NCBI GenBank assembly: GCA_964567755.1 | Contig: CAZMNW010000040.1 | Coordinates: forward strand, 1 to 64,000 | DNA: 64,000 bases | Direction: 5' to 3' | Source: DASRJW01 sp964567755 | Lineage (GTDB): Bacteria > Krumholzibacteriota > Krumholzibacteriia > G020349025 | In this document: one piece after another, positions 27,072 through 35,493 of the stretch | How positions within the stretch are numbered: the stretch's first letter is position 1 | Layout: every line of letters begins with the position of its first letter | Notes under the pieces: generated by a model | The model's input: the letters and a program-made list of their open reading frames with translations, nothing else | The model's database searches: none | What the model was told of the DNA's origin: nothing | Position numbers and translations under genes: made by a program

Positions 27072-28220
27072 TTACTTCTTGTAGAACTCGGGGTTTTGAA
27101 ATGCGGCCAGCCTCTTGATCTCATTGATGAAGGCAGCGGGGAGCCCGGTCTTGTCGACGAACAATTGCTGAGCGAGGATGGCGTGTAACGACACGGGAAG
27201 GGATCCAGAGATCTGGCGCCGCCGGCCTTGCCCCAAGAGCATCAGCGCCCTGGGCGTGGTGTCATCTTCGTCCGCGATCTCAGCGTGGCGTACTCCCAGC
27301 ACTTCGCCCCGACGCCTGGCTTCTTGCGCGATCTCCTCGATCCGCGCTGGTGCGAGGCGGGGCACGGAGGCCAAGTATTCCCACTGGTCGGGGTAGGGTG
27401 TGAAGTTGTCGTCGATAAAGACCGAGTTGAAGTGTTTGCGAGATTCCCGTTGCAGTGGCAGGGCGATGAGATTCCCGAAGCCGCCGCGCGGAAGGGTGTC
27501 TTGGTTCGGAAAGAGGCGGTCGTACGACTCCATGCTGAATTCGCGACGACGCGACATGGTCTCGGTGATGAGGGAGCATCCCATTGCGCGAGCAGTACTT
27601 GCCGGAACCGGGGCCGCGAAGAAGAACCAGACGTGTGCACCGTTGCCGGAGCGAGAGCGCTCGACCGAAGGGTGGAGACCGATGCTACGACACGTCTCAA
27701 CGACTGCGGTCACGTCGGCTTGCCATGAGGCCTTGTCGAAATCGATGGCCAACAACCAGCAGGTCTCGTCCTCCAGGAGAGGGTAGATGCCGACGACATG
27801 CTCACCCATGAGGTGGTCGATGATGACCTGGTCTCCCACGGAAACAAACGCTTGGTTGGTGCAATCTCCGCACTTGATACTCGGGAGTCCGCAGACGCCG
27901 CTCACCCATTTATTGGCGCACGCTGGCGCGTAGCCAGGCTTCCCGCTCTTCTTGCTCACGAAACGTGTTGCGAAAACGTCTTCGCGGCCGCGGAACAATT
28001 CACGGAACAGACGTACCCGCTCCATGCCCATGGCTTTGGCAGGCAGTACCTCGTGCGCGAGGGGGACCGGTGGGCCCGCGTCCGGAATGCCTCTCAGCCC
28101 TTCCTTCAAGGCAAGAAGACGGGCCTGGACAAGCTCGCGCTCGCGCTCGAGATCGGCAAGTCGTGCTTGCTCAAGCACGATTTCCTGCAGAAGTCTGTCC
28201 TTTTCACGGGCGTCGACCAT
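27072..28220 (-). CDS. TOTE-type archaeo-eukaryotic primase, upstream part of a split gene
   Basis: A 382-aa protein with an N-terminal coiled coil (about residues 1-45), a Cys cluster (VCGLPSIKCGDC), and an archaeo-eukaryotic primase core: the acidic pair AIDFD (D160, D162) and the sxH-type motif SGNGAHVWFFF (H196). This layout is the N-terminal half of the primase-helicase protein of TOTE conflict systems, thought to act against mobile DNA. The frame ends at TAA 27074-27072 straight after NPEFYKK, where relatives continue without a stop. The domain itself looks intact. Confidence 0.85.
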   Translation of the reverse strand: MVDAREKDRLLQEIVLEQARLADLERERELVQARLLALKEGLRGIPDAGPPVPLAHEVLPAKAMGMERVRLFRELFRGREDVFATRFVSKKSGKPGYAPACANKWVSGVCGLPSIKCGDCTNQAFVSVGDQVIIDHLMGEHVVGIYPLLEDETCWLLAIDFDKASWQADVTAVVETCRSIGLHPSVERSRSGNGAHVWFFFAAPVPASTARAMGCSLITETMSRRREFSMESYDRLFPNQDTLPRGGFGNLIALPLQRESRKHFNSVFIDDNFTPYPDQWEYLASVPRLAPARIEEIAQEARRRGEVLGVRHAEIADEDDTTPRALMLLGQGRRRQISGSLPVSLHAILAQQLFVDKTGLPAAFINEIKRLAAFQNPEFYKK

Positions 28221-28315
28221 GGAGCCTCACCATCTCTCTTGTATGACCGACGTCGAGGTCGTCGAGCGAGAAGTGCCGCCGCCCGCCTGGCATGAGGTTG
28301 ACGCCGACGGGCACT

Positions 28316-29695
28316 CTATCGAAGGGCTCGAAGCACTTTGTCGGGAGAGTAGATCGGCGTCCTCTCGAGAGAACTTGGTCCCGTCCGCATCCAGAGCGCC
28401 AGGGCGATTTCGCGCCGAGTCGCGCCAGGGAAGTTCTCGGCTTTGCGGCGGAGCTGCTGGAGAAGCTCGCTCGCATCGGCGGTCTTCGACCAGCTGACCT
28501 CACCGAGGAGAGCCGCTTTGCCGTCATCGCTTTCCGCCACGACGTCGATCTCCATGGGCTTGCGGTCCAGGCCGGCTCCCCACCAGCGGCTCGCGGGGCG
28601 CCACGTGCGACCGTGGCAGTCGAGCTGCGCGACGCTGGCGCGCGCAAGTTCCTCCCACGTACGGGAAACGTGCTGCGAGAAGCTTGCGTTGATCTCGCGA
28701 GCCACGGCCGTGACTTGCCGCGCTTGCAGTCTGGAGCGATTCGGTTCGACGAATCGAAACCAGAATCGCAGGAAGGGATCCGCGATTTCGTACAGCGATC
28801 GCTTGTTGTCGCGCGCATGAGCTCCAAACGGGATGTCCCGCCGCACCAGCTCCAGCTCGATCAGCTTGTGGAGCGGGCGCGAGAGGGAAGTTGCTGGCTT
28901 CCCGAGTCGCCCGGCGATCTCGGACATGCGATGACAGCCTCCACCAATGAGGCTCAAGATCGAAGCGGATTGCCCCACATCCCGGAGATCGTCGAGGAGC
29001 AATGTGTCCGGTTCCTCATGCAAGACACCCAAGGGACTCAGCACGAGCGAGCGGATGGCCTTGTCCAGCGAGTCGTGGTCTACCGCCAATTCCCAGTAAC
29101 GGGGGATCCCACCCCAAACCGCGTATGCTTCGACTCCCGCTTCGGCGTCAGAGAGCCGCAACGCATTCCGAATCCAGCCGGGCGCAAGCGGCAAGATCTT
29201 GAGAATCTCGTGTGCTCGCCCGAAGAGCGCGGCCGATCGATCGAGAAACAGGCCCTGCATCATACGTTGAGAGCTTCCTGCGAGGATGACATGGAGCTTT
29301 CTCGAGAGGTTCCCGTCGATGTACTTCTGCAGCAGGCTCGGGATCTCACGGGCGGCGGTCACGATCGCGGGGAACTCGTCGAGGGCCAGAACGGCACCGG
29401 AGGGGGCCTGCTTCCACCAACGCGCGAAGAGTGAATTCCAATCTGGGTACGTGACTTGGTCGAAGCCGGGCATCAGCCGCGCGATCTCCGTCGACAAGGC
29501 GGCTCGCTGGAGAGTGCCTTCGCGATCGTCACCGACGTAGTAGACGGATCGGCCCTGCGGCAGGGTCTCTTGGAACAAGCGCGATTTTCCGCAGCGACGA
29601 CGCCCATAGAGCACCGCGAGACCGGGTTCTCGCCGGGTGACCAGACGTCGCAACCGCGATCGCTCCTCGTTTCGATCGAGGAAAGGCAGCTTCAT
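28316..29695 (-). CDS. AAA+ ATPase of the DUF234 / archaeal-type family
   Basis: A 459-aa STAND-like ATPase. Walker A is LYGRRRCGKSRLF, Walker B is VLALDEFPAI, and LHVILAGSSQRMM is the sensor-1 region. A winged helix follows (MSEIAGRLGKPATSLSRPL), then the DUF234 module (SLYEIADPFLRFWFRFVEPN) and a PD-(D/E)xK-like end (EIDVVAESDDGKAALLGEVSW). Members are common near mobile DNA; a defence or conflict role is plausible. ATG 29695 is preferred over 29701 because GGGGG is then 7 nt upstream. It has an unusual operator region upstream. Confidence 0.85.
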   Translation of the reverse strand: MKLPFLDRNEERSRLRRLVTRREPGLAVLYGRRRCGKSRLFQETLPQGRSVYYVGDDREGTLQRAALSTEIARLMPGFDQVTYPDWNSLFARWWKQAPSGAVLALDEFPAIVTAAREIPSLLQKYIDGNLSRKLHVILAGSSQRMMQGLFLDRSAALFGRAHEILKILPLAPGWIRNALRLSDAEAGVEAYAVWGGIPRYWELAVDHDSLDKAIRSLVLSPLGVLHEEPDTLLLDDLRDVGQSASILSLIGGGCHRMSEIAGRLGKPATSLSRPLHKLIELELVRRDIPFGAHARDNKRSLYEIADPFLRFWFRFVEPNRSRLQARQVTAVAREINASFSQHVSRTWEELARASVAQLDCHGRTWRPASRWWGAGLDRKPMEIDVVAESDDGKAALLGEVSWSKTADASELLQQLRRKAENFPGATRREIALALWMRTGPSSLERTPIYSPDKVLRALR

Positions 29696-29724
29696 GGTCA
29701 TTCCCCCAACCGGCAGGCCAGAGA

Positions 29725-29768
29725 TTATGTCGCAGAAACATTATGTCGAACAGACATAAGTTATTCAA
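29725..29768 (-). promoter_or_regulatory. Promoter with three heptamer half-sites upstream of the DUF234 ATPase
   Basis: On the minus strand TTGAAT (29768-29763) and CATAAT (29745-29740) are 17 bp apart, a strong promoter. The heptamer TTATGTC occurs on the + strand at 29725-29731 and 29741-29747 (16-bp period), and its complement GACATAA at 29753-29759. The last two form a perfect palindrome with a 5-bp gap inside the promoter spacer and -10. A repressor binding here would block transcription; the ATPase's own winged helix is a candidate. Confidence 0.65.
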
Positions 29769-30069
29769 GAGGGGCCTGAGCCCTGGAGCGTGACCGCGAT
29801 AAGACACCTCGAGCGCGATGTCATCGAGAATGGAGAAGCGGATGGCTCCCGCCGCGACACCCGGTCCTACGTTCTAAACTGGATCATATTCCATTCTGGT
29901 TCAACCAGAACGGAGGAACTGCTTGAGCGCGATACTCTGTCGCAGGCTCCGCCTCGACCGTGCAATAGATCTTCCTCTGGAATGCGGAAGACAGGCAACA
30001 TTTCCATCTCCGCCCTGCCCTTCGAGGCAGTCTGACAATCGACTTGCTGTTCGAGACAGCGTGCAAGGC
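29769..30069. other. Intergenic, holding a 17-bp palindrome
   Basis: No convincing gene. TTCTGGTT-C-AACCAGAA at 29894-29910 is a perfect 8+1+8 palindrome. A GGAGGAAC follows at once, with a TTG-start frame of about 60 codons after it that has no recognisable content. The downstream half resembles Arg/Ser/Pro-rich shadow sequence. Confidence 0.4.
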
Positions 30070-30561
30070 TCAGCGAGCAGATGGCGCAAGACGATTCTCT
30101 CGGCCGAATGAGCGCGCCCGCCATTCCCGGATCGCCTTGGCGTGCTTGGGATAGTGACTGTAGGTATCGAGTCGCAGGCGGCGACGGAAACGTGTCTCTC
30201 GCGTGAGCAGCTCTTGGGGAGCCTCGTGGACGTAAGTGATGAGGCGGTCGTGAACTTCACCGAGCTCGTGCAGGACATCGGAGAGAGAAAGGTGTCGCTT
30301 CTGTTCGGTCATCAAGGCATTGAAGGCGTCGATGCCGCCGTACTGGGTCGAGTACCGCGGGGGTCTGCCACCCTCGATGATGAGCGGTAGATGCTTCAGT
30401 GCCTCTTGTTCCCAGGTCGTCACGTGCGCGAGGATATCGCGCACTGACCATTTGCCCGTGACACCAGGTTGCGTCAGCTGTGCATCGGTCAAGTCGGCGT
30501 ACGACTCCTCGAACTCCGCCCAGGCATTGGCGAGCCGCTTCAGAAGCTGTTGCCGATCCAC
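30070..30561 (-). CDS. DinB/ClbS-like four-helix bundle protein
   Basis: A 163-aa protein with the pattern of the ClbS/DfsB branch of the DinB superfamily: WSVRDILAHVTTWEQEAL, PQYGG-like motif (here STQYGGIDAFNALM) and YSHYPKHAKAI near the C-terminus. ClbS is a colibactin-resistance hydrolase; most homologues have unknown roles, often metal-dependent. I chose GTG 30561, which has GAGGGG 5 nt upstream and lies 8 bp after the stop of the upstream oxygenase gene. The long open frame reaching 31173 is the shadow of that oxygenase. Confidence 0.8.
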   Translation of the reverse strand: MDRQQLLKRLANAWAEFEESYADLTDAQLTQPGVTGKWSVRDILAHVTTWEQEALKHLPLIIEGGRPPRYSTQYGGIDAFNALMTEQKRHLSLSDVLHELGEVHDRLITYVHEAPQELLTRETRFRRRLRLDTYSHYPKHAKAIREWRARSFGRENRLAPSAR

Positions 30562-30569
30562 GGATCCCC

Positions 30570-31313
30570 TCACTTCGCATCGTGGAAGATGACGCCCAGC
30601 GTTCTCCGGTGCCCCGACCGCAGGCGGCTCACGCCGTGCCGCATGGTGACGCGATAGGTGCCGCGCTTCCCCTGCACGGGCCGATGATTCACAGCGAAGA
30701 TCACCGCGTCGCCTTGGCGGAGCGGCACGACCTCGGCCCGCGATTGCATGCGCGGCCGCTGCTCGGTCAGCACGAACTCGCCGCCGGTGAAATCTTCCCC
30801 AGGCTTCGAGAGTAGGAAGGCCACCTGGAAGGGGAAGACATGCTCGCCGTAGAGGTCCTGGTGCAGGGCGTTGAAATCGTCTTTGCCGTATTGCAGCAAG
30901 AGCGGGGTCGGTCGCACCTGCCCAGCCTTGTGGCAGCGCGCGAGGAAAGCCTCGTGTTCGGCCGGGTATCGCACTGCGATCCCCATCGACTCGTTCCAGC
31001 GATTGGCGGTCGGCACCAGGTGCGGATAGATCGCGGTGCGGAGATCGGCGACGATCTCGGGCAACGGATACGAGAAGTACTTGTACTCCCCGCGTCCGAA
31101 GCCGTGGCGAGCCATCACGATCAGGCTGCGGAAACGGTCGTCGTTCTCGTAGAGACCGCCAATGGAAGCGCATTCCTCGGCAGACAGCACGTTCTCGAGC
31201 ATGGCCAAGCCATGCTCGTCGAGCTCCGCACCGATGGGCGCCCAGTCGATCGCATGCATGCGGGATGCGATACGCTCACCGATCACGGTGGCGGCTCTTC
31301 CTGATGTGCTCAT
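30570..31313 (-). CDS. 2-oxoglutarate/Fe(II)-dependent dioxygenase
   Basis: A 247-aa protein of the 2OG-Fe(II) oxygenase superfamily (COG3826-like). The metal ligands appear as HQD (NALHQDLYGEH) and a distal His in TMRHGVSRLRSG, followed by an Arg-containing strand (HRRTLGVIFHDA) that should bind 2-oxoglutarate. Its substrate is unknown. ATG 31313 is chosen because GGGAG lies 8 nt upstream; the frame is open to 31382. It probably shares an mRNA with the DinB-like gene that follows. Confidence 0.88.
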   Translation of the reverse strand: MSTSGRAATVIGERIASRMHAIDWAPIGAELDEHGLAMLENVLSAEECASIGGLYENDDRFRSLIVMARHGFGRGEYKYFSYPLPEIVADLRTAIYPHLVPTANRWNESMGIAVRYPAEHEAFLARCHKAGQVRPTPLLLQYGKDDFNALHQDLYGEHVFPFQVAFLLSKPGEDFTGGEFVLTEQRPRMQSRAEVVPLRQGDAVIFAVNHRPVQGKRGTYRVTMRHGVSRLRSGHRRTLGVIFHDAK

Positions 31314-31642
31314 GCGCCGATCTCCCATGGAGGCAACGTCGCCTTCCCAGGACACACGAACTGCATCGTGCGCGCTGGCCAACCCTGTCCGGCAGCACGC
31401 ACGTCGGGGTTTCTGACTTCTCCCCCCATCACCATTGGGGAGTCAAACCGTCCACCAGCGTACAGGCCATGGGCGCGCGCACTAGCCCTTTTCGGACAAC
31501 CAAGTATCGTGGCGGATCGTCGCCATAAACGCTTCCTTTTCGGCGGTTGACCCGCCGATTTTACGGCGATCTTCTGGCGGTGTCATCTGCCGAGTCCGCA
31601 GAAGGACCCCATCGCCTCGATCCAGCGATTGGCGGTCGGCAT
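31314..31642. other. Intergenic between oxygenase and integrase genes
   Basis: No firm gene. It holds a terminator-like hairpin (31537-31563, listed separately) and a second hairpin, CTCCCC (31420-31425) with GGGGAG (31437-31442). A 34-codon minus-strand frame at 31482-31586 (ends ATIRHDTWLSEKG) runs through the first hairpin and lacks a ribosome site. Confidence 0.35.
31537..31563. terminator. Possible bidirectional terminator after the integrase gene
   Basis: TTTT-CGGCGG-TTGAC-C-CCGCCG-ATTTT: a 6-bp GC stem (31541-31546 with 31552-31557) flanked by short T and A/T tracts on both sides. It lies 80 bp beyond the integrase stop. Confidence 0.5.
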
Positions 31643-32530
31643 TCAGGGCGTTTCTCCACCGAGGTCGACACGTCCCAATCGGCGTGCTTCCGCACGCACG
31701 TGGTCGTCCGTCAGCTTCGCGTAGCGTTGGGTCGTGACGACTGTCGAGTGCCCCAGGATCTGCTGGAGCACTACAAGGGTGCCGCCGCGCCGCAGCCAGT
31801 TGACGGCGAACGTGTGTCGTAGCTGGTGAATGTGAAATCTGGCGATGCCGGTTTTCCTCCGGACCCTCTTGGCGAAATTCCCGGAACTCCCCTCGCCATA
31901 CGGGCAGAGTCGGCCGATGCGTCCCTCGATCTCGGCAAGCAGGATGGGTGCATGGTCGAGCGGGATGCGACGCAGCTTGCCAGACTTCGTCTGGTGCACG
32001 ACGAGCATGCCGTCGTGGAGATCGCCCGCTCGACTGCGGCAGAGCTCGGACCAACGCATTCCCGTGCCCAACGCCAAGCGCACGACGAATGCGTACGGCT
32101 CTGGAATCGCCAGGATCTGCGCCACATCCGCGTCCATCAAGTGGTCTGGTGGACGCTCCTGAAGCCGTGGCAACAGACGACGTGGAACCGGAGCTTTGGC
32201 GATGAAGCCGGTCTCCGCGGCCCAGTAGAAGAAGTTCTTCGCGTCGCCGAGCACCCACGCAACAGTCGTCGTCGCCAATCTGTCGCGGCCGTGCACCCCC
32301 GGCAGGCGCTCCAGCCACAGGCGATACTCGCGCAGGTGGTTGGCCGTCACCTTCCGCAGGAGTATCTGCCCCAAGAAAGGCTTGAGATACTTCTCGGCGC
32401 GTGCACGCGCTTTACGCTGGTTGTGAACATTGCGTCCGGTTGCGATGCGCGTCATGAGCCATTGCTCGACCGCATCCGCCACGGTCAGCCCGGCTGCTCG
32501 CACACGGCGATGTCGCGCGCTCTTGCTCAC
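31643..32530 (-). CDS. Tyrosine recombinase / phage-type integrase
   Basis: A phage-type integrase with an N-terminal SAM-like core-binding domain (LTVADAVEQWLMTRIAT) and a catalytic domain. Catalytic residues visible: Arg in GTGMRWSELC, H-x-x-R in HQLRHTFA, His in ILGHSTVVTTQ and the Tyr nucleophile in QRYAKLTD. The start is uncertain: the frame is open to a TTG at 32638, but that codon lies inside a palindrome. GTG 32530 is a reasonable start for about 295 aa. It sits at the right border of the accessory island and may have mobilised part of it. No paired excisionase is seen. Confidence 0.85.
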   Translation of the reverse strand: MSKSARHRRVRAAGLTVADAVEQWLMTRIATGRNVHNQRKARARAEKYLKPFLGQILLRKVTANHLREYRLWLERLPGVHGRDRLATTTVAWVLGDAKNFFYWAAETGFIAKAPVPRRLLPRLQERPPDHLMDADVAQILAIPEPYAFVVRLALGTGMRWSELCRSRAGDLHDGMLVVHQTKSGKLRRIPLDHAPILLAEIEGRIGRLCPYGEGSSGNFAKRVRRKTGIARFHIHQLRHTFAVNWLRRGGTLVVLQQILGHSTVVTTQRYAKLTDDHVRAEARRLGRVDLGGETP

Positions 32531-32614
32531 GTTGGCGTCTGTGCCAACTCCGTGCCGCGCCTTTTGAGTCGAGCCGTGATGCCTCGCATACGGCTTGCGC
32601 CACGGGAGGTGCAA

Positions 32615-32643
32615 GCAAATTGGGAATCGGATTCCCAATTTGC
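32615..32643. repeat. Perfect 14+1+14 palindrome at the 5' side of the integrase gene
   Basis: GCAAATTGGGAATC-G-GATTCCCAATTTGC, 29 bp in total. It lies 85 bp upstream of the chosen integrase start and covers the earliest in-frame TTG. It could be an operator, a recombination arm site, or a hairpin. It is A/T-richer than its surroundings. Confidence 0.8.
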
Positions 32644-32750
32644 AGATCTAGGAACAGCCGCCTCGGGATGGTGCACCGGTCATGGCAGGGAATTCACGCT
32701 GCCAACTCGTGCGGGGTCGCCTTCGCCCAAACCAAACCTACGAGATTTGA

Positions 32751-33269
32751 TCATCGAGCCTCCGGCCCCAAAGGCCGCTCGAGGCAGAAGCGCGGCGCGG
32801 GGCGGAAGCCGGCCTGGGAGAAGAAGGCAAGCAGGTCGTGCTGCGTCCAGTCGACCTCGGTCTGCACGCGTTCGATGCCGAGCCCGCCCAGGTTGAGCAC
32901 GAGCTGTCGCAGCAACGCTGAGCCGATGCGGCGGTGGCGCAGGTCCGGGTCGACAGCGAGCGTGTCGAGGATGGCGACGGGCTCGGGCAGACCGAACTCT
33001 CCATAGTAGAGCGAGCCCATCAGGAAGCCGGCGACGCGGCCGTCCACTTCGGCGGCGAGCGAGATGCAAACACCAGAGTCGCGCAGTGCCGTCGCCAGTT
33101 TGCGAGAGAGATACTCGCGCCGCGAGCGGCCGACGATCTTGCGGTCGATGCGTGTGATGGCGTCCAAGTCGTCGATCCCGAGCGTGCGCACGGGGATGGC
33201 GTCGGTGTCGAGAAAGCCAGGCTCGCTGTCGAGACCCGAATTCTGCGCATTGGAATGTTCCTGCTGCAT
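32751..33269 (-). CDS. GNAT family N-acetyltransferase
   Basis: A 172-aa acetyltransferase. The acetyl-CoA-binding motif A is AVDPDLRHRRIGSALL (R-x-x-x-G-x-A), preceded by AEVDGRVAGFLMG and followed by ERVQTEVDW and FFSQAGFRPAPRF. ATG 33269 is chosen because GGAGG lies 9 nt upstream. It is the last gene of the benzoyl-CoA operon, 20 bp after bcrD. Its acceptor is unknown; a role in modifying a pathway enzyme (acyl-CoA enzymes are often lysine-acetylated) is only a guess. Confidence 0.85.
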   Translation of the reverse strand: MQQEHSNAQNSGLDSEPGFLDTDAIPVRTLGIDDLDAITRIDRKIVGRSRREYLSRKLATALRDSGVCISLAAEVDGRVAGFLMGSLYYGEFGLPEPVAILDTLAVDPDLRHRRIGSALLRQLVLNLGGLGIERVQTEVDWTQHDLLAFFSQAGFRPAPRFCLERPLGPEAR

Positions 33270-33289
33270 GTTTCCAAGCCTCCGGAAAT

Positions 33290-34147
33290 CTAGGCTGCGT
33301 GCGCGCGCGGCCGGCGCTCCGTCAGCTTGTGATGTCGATACGCGCCCCACAGCGCGGCACCGAGCGCGCCGGCGAAGGGTGCTTGCGGATGGGCGACGAC
33401 GCTTGCACCGGGCGCCTGCTTCGCCAGCTCTTCCTGCAGCGCGGCGACGAAACCCGTGTTGAGTGCCAGGCCGCCCGAGAGCGCCACAGCCTCGGTCGCG
33501 CGTGCTGCGACCAAGAGCTTGGCGAAGCGCCCCGCCATGGACTGGTGGATGCCGCGCAAGATGTTGCGCGTCTCGATGCCGCGCGACACCATGTTGATGA
33601 CGTCGGTCTCGGCCAGCACGGCGCAGATGCTGCTTACGGTTTCAGGGGCATCGCCCTTCTGCGAGAGTTCGCCGACGTCTTCCAGCGCCACACCGAGGTA
33701 GCGGGCGATGTTCTCGATGAACTGCCCCGAGCCCGAAGCGCATTGGCTGGTCATGCGGTAGCCGAGCACTTTCGCGCGCGAGTCGACCAGGATCGCGCGC
33801 GCGTGCAAGGCGCCGACATCGAGGATGGCGCGCGCCGTGGGTACGAGGAAGAGCGCGCCGCGCGCGTGCGTGGTCATGCCATAGAAGTGGCCGCGGCGGA
33901 ACTCGACCAGCTCGCCCTCGCCCGTGGAGCCGACGTAAGCCACGTCCTGCGCCTGCAGACCCGCAAGCTCCAGCGCCTGGGTCCAGCACTTCTCGATGAC
34001 GGCGCGCGTGTCGCGCCGGCGGATGCGCTCGCTCTGCAGTGCCAGCACGTCGGCGCCGGTCGTGCGCTGCGCCGGATCGTGCGCGCGCAAGACCGCCGCC
34101 TTGACCGTGCTGCTGCCGACGTCGATGCCGGCGGTGACGAGGCTCAT
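33290..34147 (-). CDS. bcrD: Benzoyl-CoA reductase subunit D (activating ATPase)
   Basis: A 285-aa BadF/BadG/BcrA/BcrD-type ATPase. The phosphate-1 loop is GIDVGSSTVKAAVL; the loop SQCASGSGQFIEN carries the Cys that helps bind the [4Fe-4S] cluster shared by the two ATPase subunits; LSGGLALNTGF is the adenosine-binding region. With BcrA it hydrolyses ATP to drive electrons into the BcrBC reductase module. The length matches the small ATPase subunit of the Thauera-type enzyme. Its ATG overlaps the bcrA stop (ATGA). Confidence 0.88.
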   Translation of the reverse strand: MSLVTAGIDVGSSTVKAAVLRAHDPAQRTTGADVLALQSERIRRRDTRAVIEKCWTQALELAGLQAQDVAYVGSTGEGELVEFRRGHFYGMTTHARGALFLVPTARAILDVGALHARAILVDSRAKVLGYRMTSQCASGSGQFIENIARYLGVALEDVGELSQKGDAPETVSSICAVLAETDVINMVSRGIETRNILRGIHQSMAGRFAKLLVAARATEAVALSGGLALNTGFVAALQEELAKQAPGASVVAHPQAPFAGALGAALWGAYRHHKLTERRPRAHAA

Positions 34148-35493
34148 GCGTCCACCCCCGCGGGTTCGGTGGCGGTCTTATCGCGCAGCGCGTACAGCGC
34201 CGCGCCCAGGGCGCCCATGTAGATCGAGTCGTGTGAAATGTTCACGGTGCGCTTGCCGTAGTTCTCGCGTACGAGGGTGAGGAGCACATCCGTGGCCGCC
34301 GGATTGCGTGCCACGCCGCCGGTGAAGGTGAACTCGTCGCGCACGCCCCCGCTGCGCGCGAGCAGCGACATGGAGCGCAGAATCACGGCGCGATGCAGAC
34401 CCGCCAGCACGTCCTCGCGCTTCTCGCCGGCAGACAAGCGGTCGCGCAGCTCGGCACCCGCGAACACAGTGCAGGTGCTGTTGATCTTGACGGCGCGGGT
34501 GGATTGTTGCGCCAGCGGACCCAACTCGTGCAGTCCCAAGTTCATCTCGTCGGCGATGTAGCCGAGATAGCGGCCGCAGCCGGCGGCGCAGCGATCGTTC
34601 ATCTGGAAGCTGGTGACGATGCCGTGCTCGTCCACCTGGATCGCCTTGGTGTCTTGGCCGCCGATATCGAGAACCGTCGCCGTGCGCGGGAAAAGCGCAT
34701 GCGCGCCGAGGCCATGGCAGAGGATCTCGGAACGGATCTGCGACTTCGGAAATGGCAGCCGGGCGCGACCGTAGCCGGTGCCGACGCTCTGCACGATGTC
34801 GAACTCCGTTTCCGCGGCGGCGCGCACACGGGCGTCGAGAGTGTCCGCAACCTCGCACGCGCGGGCGTCGAGAGCACCACCGGCCCGAGTGCGCTGGGCG
34901 TGCAGGGCTTCGAGAGCGTGCGTGGTGAAGGGCACGTCCAGCGTCTCGTTCTCCACCACCAGAATGGCGCGGTCGAAGAGTCCCATGAGAACGCTGAATG
35001 TTGCGCCCGTCGGCTGTGCACGCTCTTCGGCAAGCCCCAGGAACTCCGCCGCGGCGAGATCGCGGAAGAAGTCGGACCGACGCGGCCGGCCGGGCTCGAA
35101 CAGCGTGTTCGCACGCTCCTGTATCAAGCGGAAAACATCTTCCAGGAGCGCCACGAGCGCTGTTCGGTAGGCGACGTGACGCAACGCGCGAGTTTCTTCG
35201 ACGAGCACCTCGTGCAGGCGCTCGAGCTGCTTGCGGTACTGGGCGAGACGCATGGCAGATTCGATGTGCGGGCGCACCGCATGCGCTTCCGCTTCCGGAA
35301 GCGACGCCGCGAGAACGTTCTCCACTTGCGCCAACCGCGCGGAGAGAAAGGCCTCGGCGCGCGCGACGGCGCAGGCAACATCGTAGTTGCTGCGGCTGTT
35401 GGTGATGCCGCGCCCGATGATGCGGGCGTCGTCGTCGAGCAGCACCGCCTTCGTCGTCGTCGACCCCAGGTCGATGCCGAGGAAACTCCTCAC
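34144..35493 (-). CDS. bcrA: Benzoyl-CoA reductase subunit A (activating ATPase)
   Basis: A 449-aa ATPase of the same ASKHA-type family. The first motif is FLGIDLGSTTTKAVLLDDD. The cluster-binding loop is NDRCAAGCGRYLGYI, and FTGGVARNPAATDVL is the adenosine region. Unlike BcrD it has a long helical insertion after the first motif, as expected of the large Thauera-type subunit. I chose GTG 35493, which overlaps the bcrB stop (GTGA) and has GGAGGTG upstream; the frame is open to 35931 but that part is shadow. It couples ATP hydrolysis to low-potential electron transfer from ferredoxin. Confidence 0.88.
   Translation of the reverse strand: MRSFLGIDLGSTTTKAVLLDDDARIIGRGITNSRSNYDVACAVARAEAFLSARLAQVENVLAASLPEAEAHAVRPHIESAMRLAQYRKQLERLHEVLVEETRALRHVAYRTALVALLEDVFRLIQERANTLFEPGRPRRSDFFRDLAAAEFLGLAEERAQPTGATFSVLMGLFDRAILVVENETLDVPFTTHALEALHAQRTRAGGALDARACEVADTLDARVRAAAETEFDIVQSVGTGYGRARLPFPKSQIRSEILCHGLGAHALFPRTATVLDIGGQDTKAIQVDEHGIVTSFQMNDRCAAGCGRYLGYIADEMNLGLHELGPLAQQSTRAVKINSTCTVFAGAELRDRLSAGEKREDVLAGLHRAVILRSMSLLARSGGVRDEFTFTGGVARNPAATDVLLTLVRENYGKRTVNISHDSIYMGALGAALYALRDKTATEPAGVDA

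Noticed and set aside
28292..29434. Plus-strand 380-codon frame opposite the DUF234 ATPase gene
   Set aside because: Antisense shadow without motifs.
31482..31586. 34-codon minus-strand frame after the integrase gene
   Set aside because: It lacks a ribosome site and runs through the terminator-like hairpin.
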